Below, piece after piece: positions 28,869 through 37,209 of a DNA stretch of 39,163 bases. The stretch spans positions 1 through 39,163 of the forward strand of contig JAFSMS010000106.1 of the NCBI GenBank assembly GCA_017447815.1, in the 5' to 3' direction. The notes beneath the pieces are model-generated. The model was not told where the DNA came from, ran no database searches, and saw nothing but the letters and a program-made list of their open reading frames with translations. The translations under genes and the position numbers were made by a program. Position 1 is the stretch's first letter, and each line of letters begins with the position of its first letter. Origin of the DNA: Bacteroidales bacterium. Lineage in GTDB: Bacteria > Bacteroidota > Bacteroidia > Bacteroidales > UBA932.

Positions 28869-29268
28869 CCTGTGCGATGTATTCGTAGTGCTTGATGCTC
28901 AGGAGTTTCCCCTTGGGATTGTAGGTGTACTGCACTTTCTTTTTCCCGAACTCGTTGAACTCGAACTTCTTGTAGGTCTGGAGCCGGTTGCGCTCGTCGT
29001 ACACCAGTTCGCGGGAAACCCGCCCGTCGGGGCCGTACTCGAAGCGCTTGCGCCATTTCTGGCCGGAGGTGGAATACTCGATTTCCTCGATCTTCTTTCC
29101 CTCCGCCGAGAAGGTGGTCACATGGTCCAGCACCTTGTTGCCGCCCTTGGGATCGGTGTTCCACTCCTTCACAACCAGGTTCTTCTTGTTCATTTTCTGG
29201 GGCTCCTGGGCCCCCGCCGCCGGAACAAGCAGGAGGGCCAGAGCCAAAACAGTCAGTATCTTTTTCAT
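28855..29268 (-). CDS. Small exported protein with YD-type repeats
   Basis: 137 residues. The signal peptide is MKKILTVLALALLLVPAAGA. The mature part repeats a beta-hairpin pattern: 'EIEYSTSGQKWRKRFEYGPD', 'GRVSRELVYDERNRLQTYKK', 'FEFNEFGKKKVQYTYNPKGK'. The spacing, with Gly-Lys or Asp-Gly turns, recalls RHS/YD or MORN-like extended sheets. The C-terminus overlaps the VTC start by 14 bp, tying it to the polysaccharide operon. No enzymatic motif is visible; a periplasmic accessory or binding role is possible. Confidence 0.75.
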   Translation of the reverse strand: MKKILTVLALALLLVPAAGAQEPQKMNKKNLVVKEWNTDPKGGNKVLDHVTTFSAEGKKIEEIEYSTSGQKWRKRFEYGPDGRVSRELVYDERNRLQTYKKFEFNEFGKKKVQYTYNPKGKLLSIKHYEYIAQDGGE

Positions 29269-29296
29269 ACAATTCGTTCTTTATCAGGTGTTTTCG

Positions 29297-32164
29297 TTAT
29301 CTTCCGCCATTTCGGCCACCGCCACCGGGGCCGCCTTGGCCACCGCCGCCGGGCCCGCCCTGGCCGCCGCTGTAGGTGCTCAGGCTCACGGCGCTGCCGC
29401 CGGAGATGCCGGACGAGGCCCAGATGCCGTTGCAATACGTGGTGCCGCCCACGCTCACGCCGGTGTATCCCTTGCTCAGGGAAGGCGCGGAAACCGCCAC
29501 GCTGGAGCAGCCGGAAGGAGCCTTGAAGGCCGCGATGTAGGAACTGCCATTGTGCAGGGCGTTCCAACCGCCGGCGGTGCAGCTCATGCTGTACACGCTC
29601 TGCGAGGCTGAATAGTTGCTTTCCAGCCCGCCGTAGGCCACTACCGTGGCGCCGCTGTTGATGTAGAGTTTGTAGCCTTCCTCCGTGTTGGCGTCCATCG
29701 CCACTTCCGGCGAGCCCTTGGTGGTGACGGCAAACACATAGCCGCCGGATACCTTGAAGTCGTGGTTGGCGTCCATCGCGTCGTTGGCCGACGAGAAGGC
29801 ATAGACATAGCCTCCGGTGATGTTCATTTCGGCCCCGGCATTGATGGCGTCGTCGCCGGAAGAATAGACATAGGTGTCGCCGCCGCTGAAGTTCAGGTTG
29901 CCCTTGGCTTCGAAGCCTTCGCTGCCGCTGCAACTTACCTGGATGGTGCCGCCGCTCACATTCATGTTGCCGGCGTAGGCCGTCACTTTGTTGCCGCTCT
30001 TGGTGGACCAGCCGATCTTGATGCCCTTGGAGGACACATCGTTGGCCTCGCTGCCGGTGGTTTTGATAACCAGGGTGCCGCCGCTGATGTAACTGTCTTT
30101 GATAGAGCCGTTTTCGTCGTAGTAGTCCTGGCTGCCGGCGCTGATGCCCTTGCCGCCCTTTCCGGAGTTGGTGATGGTGACGCTGCCGCCGGTCATGCCG
30201 AAGTAATTGTCGGCCTTGATGCCGGCGCTGCCTTTGTATTCGGAATCGTCGCTGTCATAGGCCACGCCGCCGCTCACGGTGATGGTGTGCGTACCGCCTT
30301 CCACCAGCACATAGTCGTCGGAGCCGATGCCCTTCTTCATGGCGGCGCCGGTGCTCACGTTCACGGTTCCGTTGGAAAGTTGCACATATTCCTTGCCGCG
30401 GATGCCGTGGCCGGCGCTGCTGCCGGACGTCACCTTGAGGGTGGGGCTGCCCATCACGCGCACATAGTCGTCGGATACGACGGCCGATTTGCCCTGCTTG
30501 TTGTTGGCGTTGACGGTGAGGGTGCCGCTGCCGGAGAAGACCAGTTGGCCTTCGGAGAACAGCACGCCCTTCATGTCTTCGTCGCCGGTGGTGCCGTAGG
30601 CGGCGGAGGTGCCGTCGGAGAGGGTGTTGCTTCCCTCCACATAGACAAAGGTGCGCTTGCCGCTCTGGTTGTTGATGGCGGCGCCGCTGCTGCAGGTGAG
30701 GTTGAGGCCGCTCAGGTGGAGGGCCTGCTTCTTGGAACTGTACAGTTTGAAGAAGCCGTCGGAAGCGCTGCCGGTGAGCCTGTACACCACGTTTTCGGAG
30801 CCGGAGTAGGTGATGGTCACCTGGTTGCCGCTCACGTTCACGTCCATGACGTCGGCCACGGCGTTGTATCCGCTCACGGAAGCACCGCCGGAAGCGTAGG
30901 TCACCGTGACCATCCGGGTGAAGGTGGTGTTGGAGATATCGTCGTCGGAACCGCTGTCGCCGGCCGATGCAAAGGTATAGGTGCCTGCGCCGTCATCGGC
31001 ATTGGTGGTGACGGTCAGTTTGTAACTGGCCGATGCCGCTTTGTATACGTCGCTGCCCGCAAAACTGGCCGAAATCGTGGTGCTGCCGGTTCCGGCGAGG
31101 GTGACGGTCCCGTCGGAGGCGATGGCGGCCGCGGCGGTATTGGAAGAAGCATAAGTGATGCTGCCGGCGATGGCCGAAGGGCTCACGCTCAGGGCGGGAT
31201 AACTGCTGCTGCCTTCTTCCAGGACGACGCTGAACGAATCGGCGCTCCAGGCGAGGGACACTTCCTGCTTCACCACCTTCAGGGTATAGGAGGCGCTGCC
31301 GGCAGCATAGGTGTCATCGGCCTCGGAGGTGGCTACAATGGCGGTGGTGCCTTCTCCCACGAGGGTGACGGTACCGTCCTCCGCAATGGTGGCGACGGAG
31401 GCGTCCGAACTGCTGTACGTCACCTGCAGTTTGTTGGGATTGCTCAGCGTGGGGAAGACGTTCTCGTCGGAAGCCAGGGTGGCCGTATAGTTTTCGGCGC
31501 TCCAACTCAGGCCGGCCTTCTCCAGCGTGCCCTCGACGGTGAGGGTGTAGGAAGCGCTGCCGGCCTCGTAGGCGCTGTTGGCCTCGGCCGATGCCGTGAT
31601 GGTGGTTTCGCCTTCGGCCACGATGGTTACCGTACCGTCTTCACTGATGGTAGCCACCTCCTTGTTGCTGGAAGAGTAGGTAATGCTCTGCCCGCCGGGA
31701 TTGGACAGGGTGGGGAACTGATAAGTATCTGTTTTTCCGTATGTTACCGTGCATGCGTTGGCGCTCCAGGTGATGGCGTCGCCGGCTTTGAGTACGGTGA
31801 GGGCATAGGAATCACTGTCGGCGGCATACGTGTCGGTAGCAGCCGAGGAGGCCTTGATGGAAGTGGTGCCCGCTGCCACCAGGGTGATGTTTCCCTTTTC
31901 GTCGATTGTCGCAACGGAAGTGTCTGAAGAGGAGTAACTTACTTCTACTCCGTAGGGATTGGACAGGGTGGGGAAAGTGTTTTCCGCGCCGATGGTGGCC
32001 TCGCAGGCCGCCTTGCTCCAGGCCAGTTCCGGATCGGTCAGCGTGGTTTCGCTGCCGCCGGATGTGGATCCGCTGTCCGGGTCGATATTCTCGATTTCCA
32101 GCCGAGAACAGGCCGCTCCCGCCAAAAGGAGGGGTAAGGCCCATAGGATAAAAGCCTTCTTCAT
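29297..32164 (-). CDS. Cthe_2159/DUF4353-type carbohydrate-binding lipoprotein with four Big_2-like modules
   Basis: 955 residues. The lipobox is 'LLLAGAACSR'. Four tandem Ig-like modules of about 85 residues (roughly 48-128, 130-210, 213-297, 300-385) each carry Leu-x-Trp-Ser, 'FPTLSNP' or similar, 'YSSSDxSVATI' and 'GTTxIxASS'. The second half (about 395-930) is a right-handed beta-helix of the Cthe_2159 type ('SYISGGTLVIKTTGSEANDV', 'GGDTYVYSSGDDAINAGAEM', 'GGYVYAFSSANDAMDANHDF'). The C-terminus is Gly-rich ('GGQGGPGGGGQGG'). Cthe_2159 itself binds cellulose and polygalacturonate. The four modules probably act as a stalk at the surface. A weak TTATTTTGC box lies upstream, so the gene may have its own promoter. 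Confidence 0.88.
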   Translation of the reverse strand: MKKAFILWALPLLLAGAACSRLEIENIDPDSGSTSGGSETTLTDPELAWSKAACEATIGAENTFPTLSNPYGVEVSYSSSDTSVATIDEKGNITLVAAGTTSIKASSAATDTYAADSDSYALTVLKAGDAITWSANACTVTYGKTDTYQFPTLSNPGGQSITYSSSNKEVATISEDGTVTIVAEGETTITASAEANSAYEAGSASYTLTVEGTLEKAGLSWSAENYTATLASDENVFPTLSNPNKLQVTYSSSDASVATIAEDGTVTLVGEGTTAIVATSEADDTYAAGSASYTLKVVKQEVSLAWSADSFSVVLEEGSSSYPALSVSPSAIAGSITYASSNTAAAAIASDGTVTLAGTGSTTISASFAGSDVYKAASASYKLTVTTNADDGAGTYTFASAGDSGSDDDISNTTFTRMVTVTYASGGASVSGYNAVADVMDVNVSGNQVTITYSGSENVVYRLTGSASDGFFKLYSSKKQALHLSGLNLTCSSGAAINNQSGKRTFVYVEGSNTLSDGTSAAYGTTGDEDMKGVLFSEGQLVFSGSGTLTVNANNKQGKSAVVSDDYVRVMGSPTLKVTSGSSAGHGIRGKEYVQLSNGTVNVSTGAAMKKGIGSDDYVLVEGGTHTITVSGGVAYDSDDSEYKGSAGIKADNYFGMTGGSVTITNSGKGGKGISAGSQDYYDENGSIKDSYISGGTLVIKTTGSEANDVSSKGIKIGWSTKSGNKVTAYAGNMNVSGGTIQVSCSGSEGFEAKGNLNFSGGDTYVYSSGDDAINAGAEMNITGGYVYAFSSANDAMDANHDFKVSGGYVFAVTTKGSPEVAMDANTEEGYKLYINSGATVVAYGGLESNYSASQSVYSMSCTAGGWNALHNGSSYIAAFKAPSGCSSVAVSAPSLSKGYTGVSVGGTTYCNGIWASSGISGGSAVSLSTYSGGQGGPGGGGQGGPGGGGRNGGR

Positions 32165-32214
32165 AATGTTGTCGTTTTGGTTGATGGCTGCAAAATAATC
32201 TTTCAGCGAACGGG

Positions 32215-33939
32215 CTACCAGCCCATGCCGGGACCACCCATGCCGCGGCCGCCGGGCCCGCCCTGGCCGCCGCTGTAGGAACTCAGGCTCACGGCGTTGC
32301 CGCCGGAGGCCGAGCCGCCCAGTACGCCCATTCCGCCAAAGACGGAAGTGCCGCCGGAAGGCGATATGCCGGAAAGGACCTCGGGCTCGGAGGAGGCCGA
32401 AACCACCAGGCCGTTGCCGCCGCTGGAGGGAGTCTTGAAGCAGTAGGTATCACTGCCTACGGAAAGGGAATACCAGGTGTTCTTGCTCCAGGAAGAAGCC
32501 TGATAGCAGTTCTGGCTCAACTGCGCGCCGTTTTCCAGGCCGCCGATGGCGAAGAGCGTGCCGCCGTTCACGTACAGCTTGTAACCGCCTTCGGTGTTGG
32601 CGTCCACGGCCACTTCGGCCCCGCCGGAGCCGATGGCATACACCACGCCGCCTTCGATATAGAGGTTGCCGTTGGCGTCCAGGCCGTCGTTGCCGGTCGA
32701 CCAGGCACAGACGCTGCCGCCGGTGATGGCCAGCATGCCGGCGCAGTTGATGGCGTCGTCCTTGGACTGGGCATACACGGTGCCGCCGGTGATTTCAATC
32801 TTGCCCTTGGACTCGATGGCCTCATGGTTGGAGGCTTTGGCCGACAGGCTGCCGCCGCTGATGTAGATGTTGCCGTCGAACTTGATGCCCTTGGCGCTCT
32901 TGGAACTGTCGTTCGAAGAGGATCTTCCGGACTGGCCGTAGTTGCTGCCGGTGACGGTGACTTTCACCGTGCCGCCCTGGAAATAGCCCGGGCCGTCGCC
33001 GCTGATGCCCTTGCCGCCGGAGCCCGAGTTGCTTACGGTGAGCGTGCCGGCGTTCATGACAAAGAGTTGGTCGGCCTTGATCCCGGCCGATGCCTTGAAT
33101 TCCTGGTCTTCGTCGTCATAGGCGGTGCCGCCGCTCACGGTGACGGTGGTGACACCTCCGTTGAAAAGGACCAGGCTGTCGGACGCGACACCCTTTTTCA
33201 TGGCGCGGGTGGTGATGGCTTCCAGCACACCGTCCGATACGATGACGGCATCCTTGCCGCGCACGGCATGGCCGGCGTTGGAGGTGACCTTAATGGTAGG
33301 GGACGACATGAAATGCAGGTAGTCGTCGGAGGTGATTCCGGAATTCCCCTTGGCGGTGACGGTGAGGGAGCCGCTGCCGGAGAAGATGAGTTGTCCTTCC
33401 GAGAAGAAGGCGGCTTTTTCGTCTTCGTTTTCACTCGTTTCGGAGTACGTACCGCCGTCGGCCAGCGAATTGGAGTTGTTTACCACCACAAAACAGCGTT
33501 TTTTGCCCTGGTTGTTAATGGCGGCTCCGTTGGGATTGGTGATGGAAACCCCGTTCAGGACAAGGGCCTGTTTGTTGTTCGAGTAAATTTTAAGGAATCC
33601 GTCGGAAGTGGAGCCCGAGAGTTCGTACTTCACTTTTTCGGAAGTGGAGGTGTTGTTGACCGTCACCTTGTTTCCGTTCACGCTTACGATACCGTTGGCA
33701 TCTCCGCCGACGGTGGCTTGTCCGCCTTCGTTGAATTGGATGGTGATGGTGCGGTCGAAGTTGGTTCCGGCGATGAGGTCTTCCTCGTCGGTCGAGACTT
33801 CGATGGTGGTTGCGCCGGTGACGCCCGACGTGCTTCCGGCTCCGTTCAAATCGGCATCCCCGTTGTTAAAGGGATTGTCTTTGCTGCAGCCCGTGCATGC
33901 CACCAGCACGCAGAGGGGCAATAAATATACCTTCTTCAT
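32215..33939 (-). CDS. Cthe_2159/DUF4353-type carbohydrate-binding lipoprotein
   Basis: 574 residues. The lipobox is 'LVACTGCSK', followed directly by a beta-helix domain like that of the next gene but without the Ig-like stalk. Shared blocks include 'GQLIFSGSGSLTVTAKGNSG', 'GHAVRGKDAVIVSDGVLEAI', 'GGSVCAWSTGNDGLDANGNL' and 'VAVDANTEGGYKLYVNGGTL'. The protein ends in 'SLSSYSGGQGGPGGRGMGG', nearly the same Gly-rich tail as its neighbour, suggesting both tails are handled by one partner. It heads the operon running to DUF2490. It is probably surface-exposed and pectin- or cellulose-binding. Confidence 0.88.
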   Translation of the reverse strand: MKKVYLLPLCVLVACTGCSKDNPFNNGDADLNGAGSTSGVTGATTIEVSTDEEDLIAGTNFDRTITIQFNEGGQATVGGDANGIVSVNGNKVTVNNTSTSEKVKYELSGSTSDGFLKIYSNNKQALVLNGVSITNPNGAAINNQGKKRCFVVVNNSNSLADGGTYSETSENEDEKAAFFSEGQLIFSGSGSLTVTAKGNSGITSDDYLHFMSSPTIKVTSNAGHAVRGKDAVIVSDGVLEAITTRAMKKGVASDSLVLFNGGVTTVTVSGGTAYDDEDQEFKASAGIKADQLFVMNAGTLTVSNSGSGGKGISGDGPGYFQGGTVKVTVTGSNYGQSGRSSSNDSSKSAKGIKFDGNIYISGGSLSAKASNHEAIESKGKIEITGGTVYAQSKDDAINCAGMLAITGGSVCAWSTGNDGLDANGNLYIEGGVVYAIGSGGAEVAVDANTEGGYKLYVNGGTLFAIGGLENGAQLSQNCYQASSWSKNTWYSLSVGSDTYCFKTPSSGGNGLVVSASSEPEVLSGISPSGGTSVFGGMGVLGGSASGGNAVSLSSYSGGQGGPGGRGMGGPGMGW

Positions 33940-33987
33940 GGCCGTAAGGTTTTAGTTGACACATACTTTACAGCCAAGGTTCAATCA

Positions 33988-34010
33988 AAGATGCGGCCGT
34001 GCCGCATCTT
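33988..34010 (-). terminator. Hairpin downstream of the GH28 gene
   Basis: AAGATGCGG (33988-33996) pairs perfectly with CCGCATCTT (34002-34010) around a 5-nt loop, 17 bp after the GH28 stop. The T-run is weak (TTTGATTG), so partial read-through into the carbohydrate-binding operon is possible. Confidence 0.6.
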
Positions 34011-34026
34011 ATTCAGCGAATGCCGT

Positions 34027-35364
34027 TTATTTCTCAGCGAATTCGATGAGGCGGACGTTTTCCCGGGTGATCATCCGGGGGTCGTCGATGTCTGTGGCCT
34101 TGTTCACATACAGCACGGCGTCTTTCACGGTGATGTCGTGAATCATCTGCAGCGTGCCTTTGGCGCAGATGCCGGTGCCGGCGCCCCATACGGTGATGCG
34201 TTCCATCACGATGTCCTGAAACTCGGGGAGATAGGCCTGCGTCTGGGCGGCCTGGTTGTTTTCATAGCCCGCCGGCCGGTCGGCATAGGTGGTTTCAAAG
34301 ACGATGGCCTCTTCCAGGATGTCGTTCATCACGATGTCGCTGATGCGGAGGTTCCGGGTGATGCCGCCGCGTTCCGGCGCGCTTTTGAAGCGCAGGCCGG
34401 TGTCGGTGCCGGAGAAGGTGTTGTGCCGCACGGTGATGTTTTCCATGCCGCCGCAGAATTCCGAGCCGATCACAAAACCGCCATGGGCGTGGAAAACCGT
34501 GTTGTGTTCAATGAGGATGTCCTTGCAGGGGCCGTCCTTGACGCCTTTCGCACCGGCGCCGGCCTTGAGGCAGATGCCGTCGTCGCCCACATCCACGGTG
34601 CAGCCGCGCACTACCACCCGCTGGCAGTTCATCAGGTCTATTCCGTCACCGTTCTGGGCGTTCCAGGGGCAGCGGACCGTGACGCCTTCAATGGTGACAT
34701 CCTTGCAGCGGGAGGGAACCAGGTGGAACTTGGGCGAGTTCTGGATGGTGACCCCCGTTACGCTCACCCTCTCGCAGTCGGTGAAGCGGACCAGGTGGGT
34801 GCGCATCTTTTCCTGTGTCCGGGCGTCCGGGCCGATGTTTTCATAACCTTTCAGGTTGAAAGCATACCACAGGCTGCCGTCTTCCGTGACCTCGCCGCCT
34901 TTTTTCAGATAGCCTTTCCATTCCACGTCACTCACTTTCCCACGCTTCACAGGACGCCAGAAAGCACCGTTCCCGTCGATGATGCCCTCTCCGGAAATGC
35001 TCACGTCGTGCCTTTTGCTGGCCGATATGCCGGGCTTCACCGAACCGTCTTTCAGGTACAGGGTCTTGTCCGGAGAAAACAGCACCAGGGCGCCTTTTTC
35101 CAGGTGAAGGTCGATGCAGTTTTTCAGGCTGATGGGGCCGGTGAGCCACAGGCCTTCCGGTACCACAAGGTGGCCGCCGCCCTTTTTGTCCAGGGCCGAT
35201 ATTGCCTTCTCAAATGCTTGTGTGTTAAGCGTTTGACCATCGGCCACGGCGCCAAAGTCTTTCAGGTTGACGGTGACGTCCGGAATCTGGACTTGGGCGG
35301 GTTGTGCCTGCAGGGGGAGCAAAATCAGGCAAAACAGAGCAAGAAGGCTTGTAATTCGTTTCAT
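34027..35364 (-). CDS. GH28-family polygalacturonase
   Basis: 445 residues with a signal peptide (MKRITSLLALFCLILLPLQA). It is a parallel beta-helix glycosidase: 'VNLKDFGAVADGQTLNTQAF' at the start, and the GH28 catalytic set 'NAQNGDGIDLMNC' (NTD-like Asp), 'VDVGDDGICLKAG' (Asp-Asp pair), 'FHAHGGFVIGSE' (Gly-His-Gly equivalent) and 'TGLRFKSAPERG' (Arg-x-Lys). It cleaves alpha-galacturonide bonds of pectin by inversion. It sits directly upstream of two Cthe_2159-like proteins reported to bind pectin, and divergent from a LytS/LytTR pair which may control it. Confidence 0.92.
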   Translation of the reverse strand: MKRITSLLALFCLILLPLQAQPAQVQIPDVTVNLKDFGAVADGQTLNTQAFEKAISALDKKGGGHLVVPEGLWLTGPISLKNCIDLHLEKGALVLFSPDKTLYLKDGSVKPGISASKRHDVSISGEGIIDGNGAFWRPVKRGKVSDVEWKGYLKKGGEVTEDGSLWYAFNLKGYENIGPDARTQEKMRTHLVRFTDCERVSVTGVTIQNSPKFHLVPSRCKDVTIEGVTVRCPWNAQNGDGIDLMNCQRVVVRGCTVDVGDDGICLKAGAGAKGVKDGPCKDILIEHNTVFHAHGGFVIGSEFCGGMENITVRHNTFSGTDTGLRFKSAPERGGITRNLRISDIVMNDILEEAIVFETTYADRPAGYENNQAAQTQAYLPEFQDIVMERITVWGAGTGICAKGTLQMIHDITVKDAVLYVNKATDIDDPRMITRENVRLIEFAEK

Positions 35365-35406
35365 TGTTAAGCAATTAAACAGGGCGTAAAGTTACATATT
35401 TTTTTG

Positions 35407-35414
35407 TATTTTTG
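35407..35414 (+). promoter_or_regulatory. Promoter -7 box of the LytS/LytTR operon
   Basis: TATTTTTG at 35407-35414, only 5 nt before the kinase ATG at 35420. This predicts a leaderless transcript. It is divergent from the GH28 gene (55-bp gap). Confidence 0.65.
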
Positions 35415-35419
35415 CGAGA

Positions 35420-36517
35420 ATGGATGTGATACGGAAAAGAGAACTGTGGCTTTATGCGGCCGTGTGGGGGCTGGTGTTTGCACTGGTTCCCCTGGTACTT
35501 TTTTTCTCCGTGCTTTCCGGGACGGACGAGCAGTTTGCCTGGCGGGACATCCTTCCCCTCTGGGGCGGCATCCTGCCATTTCTGCTATTGTTTGTCCTGC
35601 ACAACCACCTGGCGGCTCCCTTTCTGGAGCGGAAGAGAATCGGGCCCTATCTGGCCGTTACGCTTACGCTGCTCGTGGTTTTTGCCGTGTACTGTTTTTT
35701 CAGCGGAAACAGGCCGCCTGAGATGGCAGGGGGCGGGCCGCCGCCTCCTCCGGGCGGGCCTTTCGGCATGGAAGAGGGCTTCCGTCCCGCCCCGCCGGAC
35801 GGCCGTCGGCCCGTTACCCCGGAAGTGTTGAAGATAATCATGGGGGTGTTGGTGGTGGTGACAAACCTGGGCGTAAAGGCCGTTTTCCGGAATTATCGCA
35901 ACGAGCAAAAACTGCAGGAACTGAAAGCGCAGAGTCTGGGGCAGCAACTGGAAACACTTCGCTATCAGATTAATCCGCATTTTTTCATGAACACCCTCAA
36001 CAATATCCACGCGCTGGTGGATATAGACCCGGACAAGGCCAAGGAAAGCATCGAGGTGTTCTCCAAACTGATGCGGATCGTGCTCTATGAGGGCAATGCG
36101 CCCACCATCTCCATCTCCCGGGAAACGGAATATCTGGGGCATTACGTTTCCCTGATGCGCTTGCGTTATCCGGAGTCCGTGGATATCGTCCTGGATGTGC
36201 AGGAAGACATGCCGGAGGCCCAGGTGCCTCCGCTTCTGCTGGCCTCTTTTGCGGAAAACGCCTTTAAGCACGGGGTCAGTTACGAGGAGAAATCCTTCAT
36301 CCACATTTCGGTGGCTGTCCGTGACGGAACCGTCTGTTTCAAATGCGTCAACAGCCGGCACCCGGCCAAGGCCGATGCGGAACACGGCTTGGGTCTGGAC
36401 AATGTCCGCAAGCGCCTGGATCTCCTGTATGGTGCCCGCTACTCGCTTGATATCGAGGAAACGGTGAATGTGTACGACGTGCGCCTGCGCATGCCGGCAA
36501 GGGAGGACGTGCTATGA
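35420..36517 (+). CDS. LytS-type sensor histidine kinase
   Basis: 365 residues. Four hydrophobic segments (about 10-34, 47-65, 73-95, 135-158) are interrupted by a Pro/Gly-rich loop ('GGGPPPPPGGPFG'). The His_kinase domain has the canonical H-box 'INPHFFMNTLNNI' (His about 186). The ATPase shows 'LLASFAENAFKHGV' (N-box) and 'AEHGLGLDNVRKRL' (G2); the G1 box is replaced by a weaker 'FKCVNSRHPA', as is common in this family. It phosphorylates the LytTR regulator with which it overlaps by 4 bp (ATGA). There is no extracytoplasmic sensor, so it probably senses through its membrane segments. Confidence 0.93.
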   Translation: MDVIRKRELWLYAAVWGLVFALVPLVLFFSVLSGTDEQFAWRDILPLWGGILPFLLLFVLHNHLAAPFLERKRIGPYLAVTLTLLVVFAVYCFFSGNRPPEMAGGGPPPPPGGPFGMEEGFRPAPPDGRRPVTPEVLKIIMGVLVVVTNLGVKAVFRNYRNEQKLQELKAQSLGQQLETLRYQINPHFFMNTLNNIHALVDIDPDKAKESIEVFSKLMRIVLYEGNAPTISISRETEYLGHYVSLMRLRYPESVDIVLDVQEDMPEAQVPPLLLASFAENAFKHGVSYEEKSFIHISVAVRDGTVCFKCVNSRHPAKADAEHGLGLDNVRKRLDLLYGARYSLDIEETVNVYDVRLRMPAREDVL

Positions 36518-37209
36518 TAAAGGCCGTTTTGCTGGACGATGAACCCCTTGCCCTGCGGCAGTTGGAACTGTATGCCTCCAAAACCGAAGGGATGGAGGTG
36601 CTGGCTGCCTGTACCTCGGCCTCGGCAGCCCTTCCCTTTTTGGAGCGGGCCGACGTCCTGTTCGTGGACATCAACATGCCGGATGTCAATGGCCTGGACC
36701 TGGTGCGCTCGCTGGTCCATCCGCCGCTGGTGGTTTTCACCACGGCTTATGCCGAATATGCCGTCGAGGGTTTCCGGGTACAGGCCGTGGACTATCTGCT
36801 GAAGCCGTTCGGCCAGGATGAGTTTTCCCGCGCCGTCGCCCGGGTGCGGCACATTCTGGAGGTGGAACAGGCGGCCCGGCAAAGCGAGCCCGGCGTGCTG
36901 CACGTCAAGACCGATTACAAAACCGTGAATGTCCCCTGGGACAGCATCCGCTATATCGAAAGCATGAGCGAGTATGTCAAGATCTGGCTGGACACCCAGG
37001 AGACCCCGCTGGTGGTGCTGTACAGCCTGAAACGCCTTGCCGAGCAACTGCCCCCCAGCCGCTTCATGCGCATCCACCGTTCGTACATCGTCAACCTTTC
37101 CCGCATCCGCAGCGCCAACGCCACGTCCCTGGAAGTGGATGGCGTCGTCTTCCCCGTCGGCGAAAGTTACCGGGCCGCTTTTCGCGCCTGGTTACAATCC
37201 GAGTCATAA
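36514..37209 (+). CDS. LytTR response regulator
   Basis: 231 residues. The receiver domain has Asp8/Asp9 in 'AVLLDDEPLA', phosphoacceptor Asp52 in 'DVLFVDINMPDVNG', 'VFTTAYAEYA' and Lys in 'YLLKPFGQDE'. The LytTR domain (about 130-231) shows 'LHVKTDYKTVNVPWDSIRYI' and 'RFMRIHRSYIVNLSRIRSAN'. It is the cognate of the overlapping LytS kinase. The gene ends with a 6-bp tail-to-tail overlap with galE. Likely targets are the divergent GH28 and the carbohydrate-binding operon, by position only. Confidence 0.94.
   Translation: MIKAVLLDDEPLALRQLELYASKTEGMEVLAACTSASAALPFLERADVLFVDINMPDVNGLDLVRSLVHPPLVVFTTAYAEYAVEGFRVQAVDYLLKPFGQDEFSRAVARVRHILEVEQAARQSEPGVLHVKTDYKTVNVPWDSIRYIESMSEYVKIWLDTQETPLVVLYSLKRLAEQLPPSRFMRIHRSYIVNLSRIRSANATSLEVDGVVFPVGESYRAAFRAWLQSES

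Noticed and set aside
29762-31927. 721-codon plus-strand open frame
   Set aside because: Antisense to the carbohydrate-binding lipoprotein; it reads as low-complexity Gly/Ala/Val/His and matches no family.
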